In this document: piece by piece, positions 45,503-55,692 of the stretch | Layout: every line of letters begins with the position of its first letter | Position numbering within the stretch: the stretch's first letter is position 1 | From: Cordylochernes scorpioides | Lineage: Eukaryota; Arthropoda; Arachnida; Pseudoscorpiones; Chernetidae | Assembly: GCA_030710605.1 (NCBI GenBank) | Contig: CP092871.1 | Location: 66,049,887-66,113,886, forward strand | Reading direction: 5' to 3' | DNA length: 64,000 nt | Position numbers and translations under genes: made by a program | Notes under the pieces: generated by a model | The model's input: the letters and a program-made list of their open reading frames with translations, nothing else | Databases searched by the model: none | What the model was told of the DNA's origin: nothing

Positions 45503-45560
45503 TCAAAAAAGGCATATCCTGACCATGAGAAGATGAGATTTCTAGATGGCGCTCTGCCAA
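45503..45560 (-). repeat. Family B terminal fragment
   Basis: AAAAAAGGCATATCCTGACC ... AGATGGCGCTCTGCC on the far side of the minisatellite. Confidence 0.65.
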
Positions 45561-45676
45561 CTTAATCATCCACCTGCAGCATCATCATTGCTGTGCTCAC
45601 ACTTCCTCAGTGAATGTTTAAATCAAATCACAGAGTAAATCACTTATAGCTGAGATGTGTGTGCTCTAAAGGGAAA

Positions 45677-45773
45677 ATGGAGGGAGGTGGCTTCAACAGA
45701 AAGACCCTCAGCTCTCTGCAGGACCTAGTGACAGAGCTGGAGTCCTGGGCTACTCACCTGGGGGACATTGAAG
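45677..45773 (+). CDS. Possible host first coding exon, unknown protein
   Basis: A GC-rich segment in AT-rich DNA opens with ATG in a fair context (GGGAAAATGG) and encodes MEGGGFNRKTLSSLQDLVTE, continuing LESWATHLGDIE up to a donor-like G/GTATTT (phase 1). It looks like an N-terminal helical segment. I do not recognise the family. Neighbouring repeats do not contain it. A following exon in matching phase was not found; the 48-bp candidate at 54243-54290 is in another phase. Alternatively it could be a retrotransposed or anonymous GC-rich fragment. Confidence 0.4.
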
Positions 45774-45941
45774 GTATTTGCTGGGACCTCTGTATGTCTC
45801 TATTGTTGCTTGATTTGTATGCTTGCTCAAGAACATTGTGCACCATGCATTGACATCATAAACTGTACAAGTTTAATTTTTAAATAAAATCTGAACTTGC
45901 AAATGATGGCTTGCTCCATCTATGAGAATAACTCTCAACTA

Positions 45942-46102
45942 TGATAAAGCACAATTTGGATTATAGATTATAATAAAAGAAAATAAGACCTAATCCAAAT
46001 AATTTATTAGTGTGTGACGTTTCGGCAACAACATTGTCACCATCATCAGACAAAAGAGTAAAGTCATAAATTATTTGGATTAGGTCTTATTTTCTTTTAT
46101 TA
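45942..46102 (-). mobile_element. Short Penelope-like insertion (family A)
   Basis: 161 bp between exact 12-bp duplications AACTCTCAACTA (45930-45941, 46103-46114). It consists only of the element end plus its inverted tip (GACCTAATCCAAATAATTTA ... TAAATTATTTGGATTAGGTC). Confidence 0.85.
46005..46060 (-). ncRNA. Hammerhead ribozyme, family A
   Basis: Minus strand CTGATGA-T-GGTGACA..TGTTGCC-GAAAC-GTC-ACACAC; the core is intact, same as 38150-38209. Confidence 0.7.
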
Positions 46103-46269
46103 AACTCTCAACTAAATGGGAATTCATTGATATTCCAGAATATTCTGGTAGGAGTTGCAGCCAAGAAAAAACCAAAGAAAGTCTCATTTTTATATATTCC
46201 AGAATATTAATATTAATGTTCAATTGCTTGATAAGACTTTTTTTTCTTTATTATTTACTACCTTGATTC

Positions 46270-47080
46270 AATAAATGTCCTTGACGATGGAGCACAACAT
46301 TCAGCAGGTTATTGATTTAGTTTATGCTTATAGAAAAATAACTATTGAAACAATAGCAGAAATATTTGGAATTTCATATGGTAGCTGCCAAAGCATTGTG
46401 TTCATGAACATTCAAACATGAAAAAACTTTGTGGTACTTTGTTCCACGACATCTAACCATACAACATAAACAGAACAGATTAGAAATTTGTAATGATTTA
46501 ATTGAATAGCAAAGATTTTTTTAAAACAATAATAACTGTAAATGAAATCTGGTGATATCTTTATGATACACAAACAAAGAAACAATCACTTGAATAGCAC
46601 ATTCCAAGTTCTCCTAGGAAGAAAAAAGTTTGTCTTGACCAATCAATGGGAAAAGTGATGCTTATTGTTTTTATTTACTACCAAGGAGTTGTACATTATG
46701 AGTTTATTCCATAGAGAATTAAATCAATAAAAACACATGCAAAGAAACACTTGTATGCCTTAGAGATTCAATACGAAGGAAAAGAAACCAGCTCTTTCAG
46801 TCACAACAATGGAAGTTGTTTAATGACAACGCTCCTGCCCAACCTTGGTTATGGATTATTTATCTAAGCACTCAGTGGCTTCTTTATCACATCCTTCTTA
46901 TTCCCCAGACCTCTCTCCCTGTGATTTGTTTTCCTACGCTAAACCTGTGTTATAAAGGAAAACACATTTCGTCATCTAAAGATGTTATTGAAAATGTGAC
47001 GGCTGAAATAAACAAGCTCAGGAAAATGGACTATGAAACCACTTTAAACAGCTTTTTGATTGTTACAAAAAATGTGTAGT
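46270..47080 (+). pseudogene. Old mariner-like transposase relic
   Basis: Broken plus-strand frames read VIDLVYAYRKITIETIAEIF (HTH region), then WYFVPRHLTIQHKQNRLEIC, INEIWWYLYDTQTKKQSLEW-like sequence, and in frame 46816-47079 LFNDNAPAQPWLWIIYLSTQ (catalytic HDNAPAH region), SPDLSP-like and KGKHISSSKDVIENVTAEIN. The order and motifs are those of mariner transposases of the kind often annotated as FLJ37770-like. Heavily mutated. Confidence 0.75.
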
Positions 47081-49079
47081 TAGTGGAGGGTCCATTTTTA
47101 AAAAATTGACGAATAAAATTATTTTCTTTTGAAAATTTTGGTTACTTTTTGACCATACCTAAGTATGCTATTAAGAGAGAGCGATAAAAAAAAAAGATTG
47201 ATTTTTATTCCAGAATATTGGCCACAGACATTCAGTTGATGTATATATTTCAGTATATAGCTATCATGGTAGTCAAAATAAGAAAAGCCATACTTGCCTT
47301 CTACCCTGACTGTATAGGATTATCAACTCTCCTTTAATCTCGGTTATAGATGTGAGAGCATCACAAGATGATTAATTCGGATTTGGTCTTATTACCATTG
47401 TTGAGGGGCATTCTACATGCTTAGTGTTTTCTACCTAATATAAACTGTGTGTCTTCTTTGGAATAAGCTTATGTATACAGTAAAACCCCTCTATAGTGAA
47501 CCCCAATGGGACAGAGCTTTTGGTTCACTATAGCCACGGTTTGGCCATTTTTTTAACTTTTCTAAATTTTTAGACTGCATAATTAAAAAAGAGCCATACA
47601 AACAGGAAAAGGCAGCCACTAAATAATGATCACTTTGTTTTAATTCCCTAAATTGACCTATTTATTTACAGTAATGCTGAATATCAAAAGAAGTCATTTG
47701 ATAATAGGTTCTTCTTATCATTAGCATACATGTTTATATATAAACCTATGTATTATTTAAAAATTATGCCAAATCCCTTAGGCAAAACATTATTAATTAT
47801 ATATTTGAAAGATATAAGAGTATTTTAGGACATCTTTCTCAAATAATATAATACTAAATTTATTTGAAAAAATGCCTCTAATACCTTGTTGTTTGAAAGT
47901 GAAAAGTAAAATTAGAAAATCAGAATTGTCTTAAAATATCATTATTTCCACCAAAGGAATAAAGCTCCATGTATTCTGAATCAATTGAGGATGAATCAAA
48001 AGTATCCAATTCAGAAAAATTGGAGGCGAAACATGTTGATACAATAGCGCAATCGGTAAAATTGCGAATAAAAAATGCCAATTTGCAAACACCAAATCAG
48101 TAGGGAAACGGCCGGCCAGGGGGAATATCCGCGAACCCTGAATGAGTCATATACCTAACAAAAATTCCATTCTAAAAATAGAACTGTAGTGGTAGTTTTT
48201 GAGACTTTATAAGTCGATTTGTTTGTGGCCCATGAGACATGGGTAGGGGGAACAGTTTTTTTTTTTCTCTTCTTCTTCCAATTCCAGATTCCACATATTC
48301 TTCTGAAGTGTATATTAAATTATATTTTTAACTTGTTATTCGAACCATTTCTGGCTTTAAAATTATTTGGAATTATTTTTTAGCCTAGAACACTTCTAAA
48401 AGGGCATGCTGCCACTGTTTTTTTTTTTTGGAACGCCATTCTTTATTTTTTTTGGAAGCCATTTGTATTTTTCTTCTATTTCAAAATTGTCAAATGCAAA
48501 TATATTCTATTAAATAAAAGTATAATGTGTAAAAATTTACACAACATACAGCAAAAATAGAATGGAAATGAAAACAATGCCGCTAAATTTTTGTTTTGAA
48601 ATCGTGATCCGTGAACTGAAACATGCTCAAAATTTTGTTGTTTTAAAACTTTTTTTAAATCACATTTTTAGTTCATTAAAAGCCTAGTATTTTTAACCCT
48701 TAGCTGGACGGGTTAGGTAGATTCTGCCCATGCATAAACTTAATATAGATAAAAAATATATTTTTTGTTTACCTAGAGCTGCCAGCTTTCGTGTATTCTA
48801 ATTTTACAGTGATATAAACATTTTCCATCCATCGTTTATAAATTTCAGTTTTGGGAGGGGGGTTAAATTTGCATGTTGGGGCGGATTCTGCCCAGCCCGT
48901 CCAGAAGCGTGAGAATTTTTTGTGTCAGTGTTAGTTCGTGGCTCATACTTGAGTCTCTATCTTCCAATATTTTTAGCTTCCTTTTATAAAATAACACTTC
49001 TTTCTTTGGATAAGTATAATTATCAATCACGTCAACAGAGAGATCTATCCCTGCCAACCCAAAATATATATATGTTTTA

Positions 49080-49151
49080 GAGATTAGTCAACCACACTTT
49101 GGAAGAAATATTTCAGCAGACAATTGATTCACTTCAGTAGAATTAGTTGAT
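49080..49151 (+). pseudogene. piggyBac transposase, part before the LINE
   Basis: Reads ISADN-FTSVELVD with a stop in place of Trp, corresponding to TADNWFTSVEFVD in the other copy. Confidence 0.75.
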
Positions 49152-49176
49152 CTTCTTCTTTCTCATCTCCACTCAA

Positions 49177-49790
49177 TCACACTAAGGTATCAAGCTTGTA
49201 AAGCTTGAAATTTTTGATGGTGTCTGCCGGGGAAGAGTAGAGCTCATCAATGGATGAGTCAATACAGTCAATAATATGCCTTGGGGTTGCAGGCTGAGAA
49301 TTGCACTTAGTACATAGTGGGAAGACCCTGCAACAATTCTGGAAAGTCATTGTCCGTAGATGACCAGACTTAAGTCTGGAAATCAAAGACTGTTGTTCTC
49401 TTGGGAGGACAGAACCGGTGCCCTTCCCTCCTGCTCTGTACCAGTCATGTGCAGCATCAGATTTCCATTCCTGCAGGCATTGGGTTTTGATGGTACGGAG
49501 GTCTCTTTCGTCTAGTTGGGTGGTAGATTCTCTTGCTTCAGGTAGGCCAAGAGCTCCAGCCTTTGCCAGAGAGTCTGCCAGCTCATTACCAGGAATTCCA
49601 ACGTGAGCTGGAAGCCATTGCACTGTGACTGAGCTGTTGGCTGGGAGTCGGTTTACAGACTTAGCAATGCTCTTGAGGAGAGGTTCTTGACTGGAGAAGC
49701 AGCTTTGAAGGGTATAAATGGCTGCTCTTGAGTCAGAGTAGATTATTATTTTGCTTGGCGAGTTGATGTTGATGTCTTTTAGAGCCGTAT
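49177..49790 (-). pseudogene. Non-LTR RNase H domain, C-terminal part
   Basis: Reads IIIYSDSRAAIYTLQ, then VQWLPAHVGIPGNELADSLA (last catalytic Asp) and a C-terminal zinc-knuckle-like CTKCNSQPATPRHIIDC. Ends VRKFKLYKLDTLV-like at the stop. This RNase H would remove the RNA strand during element copying. Open frame, split only by copia. Confidence 0.85.
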
Positions 49791-49997
49791 TGTTAGGAAA
49801 CCAATTCTTTCCTAGTCTACCAATCGAGCAGAGTAAACACTAACACCTCTTAGAAAATCAACACTTTTAATTTCCTTTCATAACTAACTAATTTACATCA
49901 TTAAAAACCAATTTATATACATGTAAAATCGTCCAGTCATCTGGTCAAAATATAAATAAACTAATCTAGGAAAAAAACAACTTATAAAATCCTAACA
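49791..49997 (-). repeat. Copia 3' LTR
   Basis: 207 bp, differs from the 5' LTR by one A in a run. A G-rich polypurine tract (plus strand ATGCCCCCCCATTTT) is adjacent at 49998. Confidence 0.93.
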
Positions 49998-50022
49998 ATG
50001 CCCCCCCATTTTAAAGTTGTTT

Positions 50023-50748
50023 TCATACCCTCATCGGAGGCCTAGAGTGGTCAAGATCCTGGTTAGGTCTTCGTTTAACACGACCCGGCAAGTCAACATC
50101 CCATACTCTGTGTTCCCGAAGTGATGCCATTTCACATTCTATAGACCTCAGCCGATTTTGTGCTTTGGGCATATTAAGCGCCTCCTCGTATGATGACGGC
50201 ATTTCATCTTGATGGCTCTTATGTTCAACTATCCCACGGTGGAAGGCTGATCTACAATACTCCTTCTGCCTAGCCGCAATTCTTGAAGATCTTCTTGGGA
50301 TTATAGTTTCATTCTGGCCTTCGTCTTCTCTCCTCAGTGCTTCGTCTTCATAGGCCTGCTCTCCATCCTCTCTTCGTTCTAAGTTATTCAGATCTTTCTC
50401 TGCCGATATTGTTTCCCCATCAGTCCCTGAATATCCTCTTGGGATCGCAGCTTCATTTTGGTATTCCCCTTCATCTTCCTTCTTTAGTTCTTCCACTGTA
50501 TAGATTCTTCCTCTTCTATTAGATTTCAAAATTAACCCGCCATCACTTCCAAAAACAGAGGCCTTGCCATTCTGGAATAATACTTTGTTTCCTCTTTCCT
50601 CAATCCTTCCAACAGACAAAATATTTCCGTCTAACTCAGGAACGTATAAAACGTTTTCCAAGAACAAGGTTTCACCTCCATATTCGTGACCGAGTTTGAT
50701 TGTTACATCACCCATCTCTGATACCTTTATTTTCTCATTGTTAGCCAT
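50023..50748 (-). CDS. Copia protease C-terminus and pre-RT linker
   Basis: Same frame as the upstream gag, separated only by one TAA at 50749. Begins with MANNEKIKVSEMGDVTIKLG and LENVLYVPELDGNILSVGRI, the usual second half of a copia protease region. It then jumps to an acidic linker and RRSSRIAARQKEYC, PSSYEEALNMP and LREHRVWDVDLPG, the lead-in to the copia RT, and stops. Integrase and RT proper have been removed by an internal deletion. Confidence 0.85.
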   Translation of the reverse strand: MANNEKIKVSEMGDVTIKLGHEYGGETLFLENVLYVPELDGNILSVGRIEERGNKVLFQNGKASVFGSDGGLILKSNRRGRIYTVEELKKEDEGEYQNEAAIPRGYSGTDGETISAEKDLNNLERREDGEQAYEDEALRREDEGQNETIIPRRSSRIAARQKEYCRSAFHRGIVEHKSHQDEMPSSYEEALNMPKAQNRLRSIECEMASLREHRVWDVDLPGRVKRRPNQDLDHSRPPMRV

Positions 50749-51813
50749 TTATACTGAAGTTGAAATACTTTTTGTGTTCGTCAATTTCAGTCTGTTCGAC
50801 GTCATATGTTCAGTAGCTCCACTGTCCAGAAACCAGATATTCTGCGAATTATTGTCTTCAAAGCCGTTCGCAAATAGGACCTTATGAGTCAGGTCTAGCG
50901 TACCTTGTTTCAGCATACCTTCGCTAATTCTCCTTGAGGAGTTGGCAAATCTGCAATTCCTAGCTATGTGCCCTAATCTGCCACAACTGAAACACCTTAT
51001 CTGCCTGGAGATACCTTCGCTAATTCTCCTTGAGGAGTTGGTAAATCTGCAATTCCTTGCTATGTGTCCTAACCTGCCACAACTGAAACACCTTATCTGC
51101 CTCGGGTAGTTATAATTTTCCCTTTTCCCTTCCGTCCACGTATTATGATAATTCCTTGGTTGATCATATTCAAATATTTTTCGCTCTTGACATGGTGATT
51201 TGCATGTATCCTCTTTTCTTCTTACCGCAAAAGCGCAATTAGGATCTTCTTGAGGAATTTGACGCTGTTTCTGTCTTTTTTCTTCTAAAAGTAACTTGGA
51301 TTTTACCACACTAGTAGATAGCTTCTCTTCTTGCTGTTCTAAACTGAGAATCAGCGGCTCGTAGCTCTTTGGTAATCCCAATAGCATAATTAACGCCAAT
51401 TCGCCATCCCCAAATCCATGGTGGCACTTTGCTAATTTTCTATGGCATTCCATTATTCTCGCGAAATATTCCTTCATGTCTTCGTCATTTCTTTTGACAA
51501 TGTTGAAAAATTCTCTCAGTAGCTGCAATATATGCAGTAATCCATACTTTGTGTGGATATCCTCCAGCATCTGCCATGCATCGATCGCTCGTTTACAATC
51601 ACCGATGTCAGCTAGGAATGAATCTTCAACTGCTAATAATATGACGGATAATGCCAAGCTATCTTTCCGCTTCTGTTTTTCTGTAGTTTCCCTAGGAAAT
51701 CCAGGCTCAATCGCATCCCATATATCCTTCTGGATTAAAATAGATTTAGTTCTTATAGCCCAGGAATAATAATTATTACCATCAAGTTTAGGTATTCTGA
51801 ACTCGTCAGCCAT
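50749..51813 (-). CDS. Copia gag with duplicated zinc knuckle and protease active site
   Basis: 354 codons from MADEFRIPKLDGNNYYSWAI (copia gag N-terminus) through ILLAVEDSFLADIGDCKRAI and ILQLLREFFNIVKRNDEDMK (UBN2-type gag). Two CCHC knuckles (IRCFSCGRLGHIARNCRF) 32 residues apart follow, and then IWFLDSGATEHMT, the protease active site. The TAA after TKSISTSV interrupts an otherwise continuous frame into the protease. The gag could still make particles in trans for full-length relatives. Start chosen at the first ATG after the leader. Confidence 0.92.
   Translation of the reverse strand: MADEFRIPKLDGNNYYSWAIRTKSILIQKDIWDAIEPGFPRETTEKQKRKDSLALSVILLAVEDSFLADIGDCKRAIDAWQMLEDIHTKYGLLHILQLLREFFNIVKRNDEDMKEYFARIMECHRKLAKCHHGFGDGELALIMLLGLPKSYEPLILSLEQQEEKLSTSVVKSKLLLEEKRQKQRQIPQEDPNCAFAVRRKEDTCKSPCQERKIFEYDQPRNYHNTWTEGKRENYNYPRQIRCFSCGRLGHIARNCRFTNSSRRISEGISRQIRCFSCGRLGHIARNCRFANSSRRISEGMLKQGTLDLTHKVLFANGFEDNNSQNIWFLDSGATEHMTSNRLKLTNTKSISTSV
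50915..51106 (-). repeat. 96-bp tandem duplication in copia gag
   Basis: Two units, offset exactly 96 bp (32 codons), each with one zinc knuckle. In-frame, so the duplication was tolerated or selected. Confidence 0.9.
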
Positions 51814-52039
51814 CGATATTTCCAGTTATGCAAATCTGACAAAAAAATTATAACTCAAAGCTTTTCTTCTTCTTCTTCGTTGCACAAAGTTCAGTCTTTA
51901 AATCACTCAAATTTCTTATAATCAAATTCTTTTCTCTATCTTAGTTAGCTTTATCTTCTTCAGTCTAGCATAAACTTTTTTTCTTGGCTTTCCCTTTTAG
52001 CTTTTTCTTCTTTAGCCTAAACTTCTAATTTCTCTCTAC

Positions 52040-52070
52040 GGCGCAGTGGAAGCGTGCTGGGCCCATAACC
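52040..52070 (-). other. Copia primer binding site, half-tRNA type
   Basis: Directly inside the 5' LTR. The plus strand equals the middle of initiator tRNA-Met (GCGCAGTGGAAGCG and TGCTGGGCCCATAACC), ending in the anticodon loop. The RNA is therefore complementary to the 5' half of the tRNA, as known for Drosophila copia. Confidence 0.88.
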
Positions 52071-52276
52071 TGTTAGGAAACCAATTCTTTCCTAGTCTAC
52101 CAATCGAGCAGAGTAAACACTAACACCTCTTAGAAAATCAACACTTTTAATTTCCTTTCATAACTAACTAATTTACATCATTAAAAACCAATTTATATAC
52201 ATGTAAAATCGTCCAGTCATCTGGTCAAAATATAAATAAACTAATCTAGGAAAAAACAACTTATAAAATCCTAACA
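52071..52276 (-). repeat. Copia 5' LTR
   Basis: 206 bp, TGTTAG...CTAACA, partner of 49791-49997. Confidence 0.93.
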
Positions 52277-52610
52277 CGTATCTATAGCAGAGAGTTCTGA
52301 ATTATAAACTGAAAGATGTCTAGGGTGGGAGAGGGAGATTTTTTCTAGGATCTTATCTTTGTAGATAGCAATTCCATTGCCAGACAGTCCAGTTTCAAGT
52401 TGGCTACCGTCAGTGTAAATTGTGATGTCGAAGAGGGAGCCATTTTCCTCAATGATTTGGAGGCCAAGAGCTTTAAGTAATTCTGGCTGAGTTTCATGTT
52501 TGTGGGGATTGTCTGGTAGATGAGGGAAACAGATGAGTTTGTTGCTAGTTTTGTGTGGGGGATAGGAAGTTCTGTGTTTGGGATTAATTGGGATGTCTAA
52601 AAGATTAGAG
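52277..52610 (-). pseudogene. Non-LTR RNase H domain, N-terminal part
   Basis: Reads FTDGSQLETGLSGNGIAIYK (first catalytic Asp) and LSVYNSELSAIDT (Glu), then is cut by the copia insertion (duplicated CGTAT). Joins in frame order to 49177-49790. Confidence 0.8.
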
Positions 52611-52784
52611 TTGTGAGCCAGGTTGAGAGGAGTGGGGCGTTTTAATCTTTGGTTTGGGACCCAATTTCTAATAAATTTCCCTGTAAGATGTTCTTTTGGA
52701 GAGTTAATATTTTTTGTTATAAATTTTGAAAAGCACAGATTTTTCTCCTTAGGTGCAGGGGGTAAAGGTTGGATTCGAGTTCAG

Positions 52785-53240
52785 GAATTAGTTGATAAGT
52801 TGAAAGAACATGGCCTTACATATTTAGGAACAATGAGAAAGAACAAACCTTAGATTTACCAAAATTTCAACCGCCCCCTAATAGAGAATCAGGAACATCT
52901 ATTTTTGGTTTCTCTGGAACAACCACTTTAGTGTCCATGTTCCAAAAAAATAAATAAAATAAAATTGGTAATCAGATTGATAAAAAGGATAAAAAAGAAA
53001 GGATTCATTTTATTGTTGATCTTGGGAGAGCATTGACTGATGAACACCAGGCCACACGTAATCTCAATTCTCTCCCACTGGAATTACAGACGACAATTCA
53101 AGAAAAATGATGGTTCAAGTAAACCAAGTGAAACTTTGATGCCACAACAATCTGATACTCAATTAGGTGCTACAAATGTCCATCAAAAAACGCAGTAAAA
53201 AAATAAAAATCCTTTGCTCTGTATGTCAACTAAGCGTTTG
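52785..53240 (+). pseudogene. piggyBac transposase, part after the LINE
   Basis: Resumes with ELVDKLKEHGLTYLGTMRKN, then an internal deletion or frame break, HQATRNLNSLPLELQTT-like sequence and the cysteine-rich C-terminus (ATNVHQKTQ.. with DTQLGATNV replacing KRCYKC). Inactive. Confidence 0.75.
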
Positions 53241-53689
53241 CAAAAACATTTCTTATAAATTAGTGAAAACTGTAAATAGATTATATTCAGAATTTTTAAA
53301 AGTCAAAATCTGTATATTAACTATATATTAATTAAATATTTTTTTAATATTGATTTCAATCATCAATTAGCGCTTATTTAATAAAGTTACATAAGTGGGT
53401 TGAATCTACCCAACCCGTCCAGTTACGTAAGAAAAATCCACCCGTCCAGTTAAGGGTTAATAGATTTTATCAATTTGGGACCGAAAATAGGTTCATTATA
53501 GGGGTAGTTCATTATTTTAAAAATCACAAAGTTCGTTATAACGATGGTATTTTCAATGGAATGGAATCGGGAATCGCCGTGGGTTCGTTATAAGGGAAGG
53601 TTCGCTATATCCAGGGTTCGTATTAGCGGGGTTTTACTGTTTGTTAAAAAATAATTTTAAATATATAAAAATGGTCAGGTGTTGATATT

Positions 53690-54130
53690 AAAACTAAAAT
53701 TCATATCCTGTCAGCTCACATAAGCTTTTTAGATGGCAGAGCACCATCTGGTGGAACAGAAATCAAATAAACATTGATTTAACCTGTTCCCTGATATTTG
53801 GCCAACTCATTTTCTCAATAAATTAAGAAAAGCCAACCACGAACATGTTTCAGGCTGCTGGTTCTCGTCAGCGTGGTGCAGGCTGTATCTCTATGACCAA
53901 ACATTTTTTGTTCCAGAAGCTTCCAGAGAAATAAAAAAATTAGTATTTAAGGACAAACTTGCATAAATATGCTAAACATGCGAAAAAATAATAAAAAATA
54001 ATATAATATAAAAGATCAAGTGTTGGTATTAACATCAAAGAAGGCATATCCTGACCATGAAAACATGAGATTTTTAGATGGGGCTCTGTCTTCTAAAAAG
54101 CTCATGGGAGCAGTCAGGATATGCCTTTTT
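53690..54130 (-). repeat. Family B copy
   Basis: CATATCCTGTCAGCTCACAT ... AGCACCATCTGGTGGAACAG and the end ATCCTGACCATGAAAACATG. On the minus strand at 53838-53877: CCACG-CTGACGA ... GAAAC-AT-GTT-CGTGG with helix I intact but helix II lost. Confidence 0.7.
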
Positions 54131-54242
54131 TTTTTAGCTTATATGCATTATCCATAACCTCTAACTTTGTGAAAGGGGAATCTAATATGGCAACTCCCCT
54201 ATTATTGGCTTGAAATTCTCACCTCCTTCTCACTTGTGGCAG

Positions 54243-54290
54243 CATGGATACCTGATCTCACTTGAAGAAGTCTCCAGCCATCGCAGCAAG
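54243..54290 (+). other. Possible 48-bp host exon
   Basis: Acceptor-like pyrimidine tract ending CTTGTGGCAG, then 48 bp open in one frame (HGYLISLEEVSSHRSK), then AAG/GTTTGT. Phase 0 to 0. Does not join in frame with 45677-45773. Weak. Confidence 0.22.
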
Positions 54291-54299
54291 GTTTGTTTT

Positions 54300-54889
54300 G
54301 TATGTGTGTTTGCTCTGGTGTATGCTAATTGCACCCTGCCTACACTGCTCTCCCTCTTTCTTAACCCTAATTTTTACCCCAATACTTTCTTCACTAGTTA
54401 GAGATTCTCAAAAATTTTCCTCAAAGTGTCTCATTATATTGTAATTGAGGTACAAGAGAGTCCTGTACTTTAAGCTGAAATTTGCCTACCTATTCAGTGA
54501 TCTCTAGTTTATCCAATTCCTATTTGTTTGGAAATTTTCAAAACCTTCACTTATTTGAGAGAAGACTAATTACATTGATATAGTTAGGAGACAAGCGTTT
54601 ATGGGGAAGAGTTTCTTTTAATGTGGTATTATTAGAACCATCTTTTAGGTGTGAAGATACCTAACATAGTAAATTAATAATTGCTCAATAAATTAAAAGG
54701 CTAAAAAAAATATTATGATTGACTTCAGATATGAAGTGTCTCTTTATCTTGGCATGGCTGACTTTCAAATATTGAATCTTCAACAAACTAATAATTTTAT
54801 TTTCCATTGATCAAAAGATAGCCATGCAAAAAAAAAACACTTCCTAGATGAAATATATATAATAATATTTTAAATTGAATTTGGTTAAG
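54300..54889. other. No recognised feature
   Basis: AT-rich, no supported frame. Confidence 0.4.
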
Positions 54890-55075
54890 GTACAATTTGG
54901 ATTATAGATTTGAAACACAAGGGAGTAAGCAAATCAAAATTATTAAATAGTGTATGATGTTTCTGTAACAGCATTATTATTATCATTAGAGAAAATTAGA
55001 TGATGATAATAATGCTGTTACTGAACCATCACACACTTTTTATTAATTCAGATTTGGTCTTATTACCTTATGTTT
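54890..55075. repeat. Penelope-like (family A) inverted relic
   Basis: Two opposed element ends (ACAATTTGGATTATAGATT ... and GATTTGGTCTTATTACCTTA) with decayed hammerhead halves near 54950-55035 (GATGATGATAATAATGCTGT, CTGAACCATCACACAC). Confidence 0.65.
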
Positions 55076-55592
55076 TCAATTCATTCTATATATTGAACAT
55101 AGCCTTTACACAACTGTTGAATGGTAGAGCTTCTCAAAAGCATGTGCTTATAAGATTGTCACACATTGAAGACTCTTTCCCTGAAACTTCTTGTTTAATC
55201 AGATTTTCTTATCTTCGTTCTTTACCCAAGTATAATATGATCTTCCACCTCATCCTATCTCTTCTGCAGCTAACATAATATTCCAAGTCAATATGTTGGG
55301 TATGTAAGGTGTATAAATGACATCATATGTGGGGAATGCATGTTGAAATTTCTAAAAAGTAAAAGCAAATTCAAATAAGAGAAAACTATGTATGAACAAC
55401 CTTTCTCTAGCACAATAGCATTTATTCCCATGCATCAACAAATTACTCAGTCTCTTTTTTTTTTTTTCACTTGGTATAAGAAAAAAAAAAGCTTTGACAA
55501 AGGGCACTAATGCTGATACAAATTTTTGTTGGATTTGGCCTTGTTACCTCTAGGTTTTCTTCCAGTTGAAGACGAAAGATTTACAACTAAGT
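55076..55592. other. Unclear, possible repeat ends
   Basis: A block at 55495-55545 (TTTGACAAAGGG ... GGATTTGGCCTTGTTACCT) resembles Penelope-like termini; the rest is unrecognised. Confidence 0.35.
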
Positions 55593-55692
55593 NNNNNNNN
55601 NNNNNNNNNNNNNNNNNNNNNNNNNNNNNNNNNNNNNNNNNNNNNNNNNNNNNNNNNNNNNNNNNNNNNNNNNNNNNNNNNNNNNNNNNNNN
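55593..55692. other. Assembly gap of 100 N
   Basis: Exactly 100 N, the usual placeholder for a gap of unknown length. Features on either side may not be adjacent. Confidence 0.98.

Larger units (their letters stand above)
49791..52276 (-). mobile_element. Copia LTR retrotransposon, gag-protease deletion derivative
   Basis: LTRs of 207 and 206 bp (49791-49997, 52071-52276), both TGTTAG...CTAACA and almost identical, with a 5-bp duplication CGTAT outside (49786-49790, 52277-52281). The interior is only about 2.07 kb: gag, zinc knuckles, protease, then a jump to the linker before RT. Integrase and RT are deleted. This is the innermost and therefore youngest element of the nest. Confidence 0.93.
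49152..52784 (-). mobile_element. Non-LTR retrotransposon 3' part (RNase H) split by copia
   Basis: A 12-bp duplication GAATTAGTTGAT (49140-49151, 52785-52796) bounds the insertion. The 3' end on the minus strand is ...GTGGAGATGAGAAAGAAGAAG. 5'-truncated: only the RNase H region and 3' UTR remain. The copia element lies within the RNase H codons. Confidence 0.85.
48697..53456 (+). mobile_element. piggyBac element interrupted by a LINE
   Basis: TTAA at 48693-48696 and 53457-53460; ends CCCTTAGCTGGACGGGT and ...ACCCGTCCAGTTAAGGG. Gene on the plus strand, split at 49151/52785 by the non-LTR insertion. Without that insertion it is about 1.1 kb, so it is the same kind of deletion derivative as 38395-39509. 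Confidence 0.88.
47477..53639 (+). mobile_element. Tigger derivative hosting a three-level nest
   Basis: Left end CAGTAAAACCCCTCTATAGT preceded by TA; right end ...GCGGGGTTTTACTG at 53639. Only non-coding Tigger sequence remains (47477-48692 and 53461-53639). It is interrupted at a TTAA by a piggyBac; the uninterrupted sequence around that site (AGTATTTTTAATAGATTTTATC-like) is seen again at 55765-55790. Confidence 0.75.

Noticed and set aside
45021..45569. Repeat-peptide genes of 125-182 codons
   Set aside because: Three overlapping frames arise from one stop-free 28-bp repeat; no start context, splice site or homologue.
53838..53877. Active family B hammerhead on the minus strand
   Set aside because: Helix II cannot form between CUGACGA and GAAAC, though helix I and core are kept.
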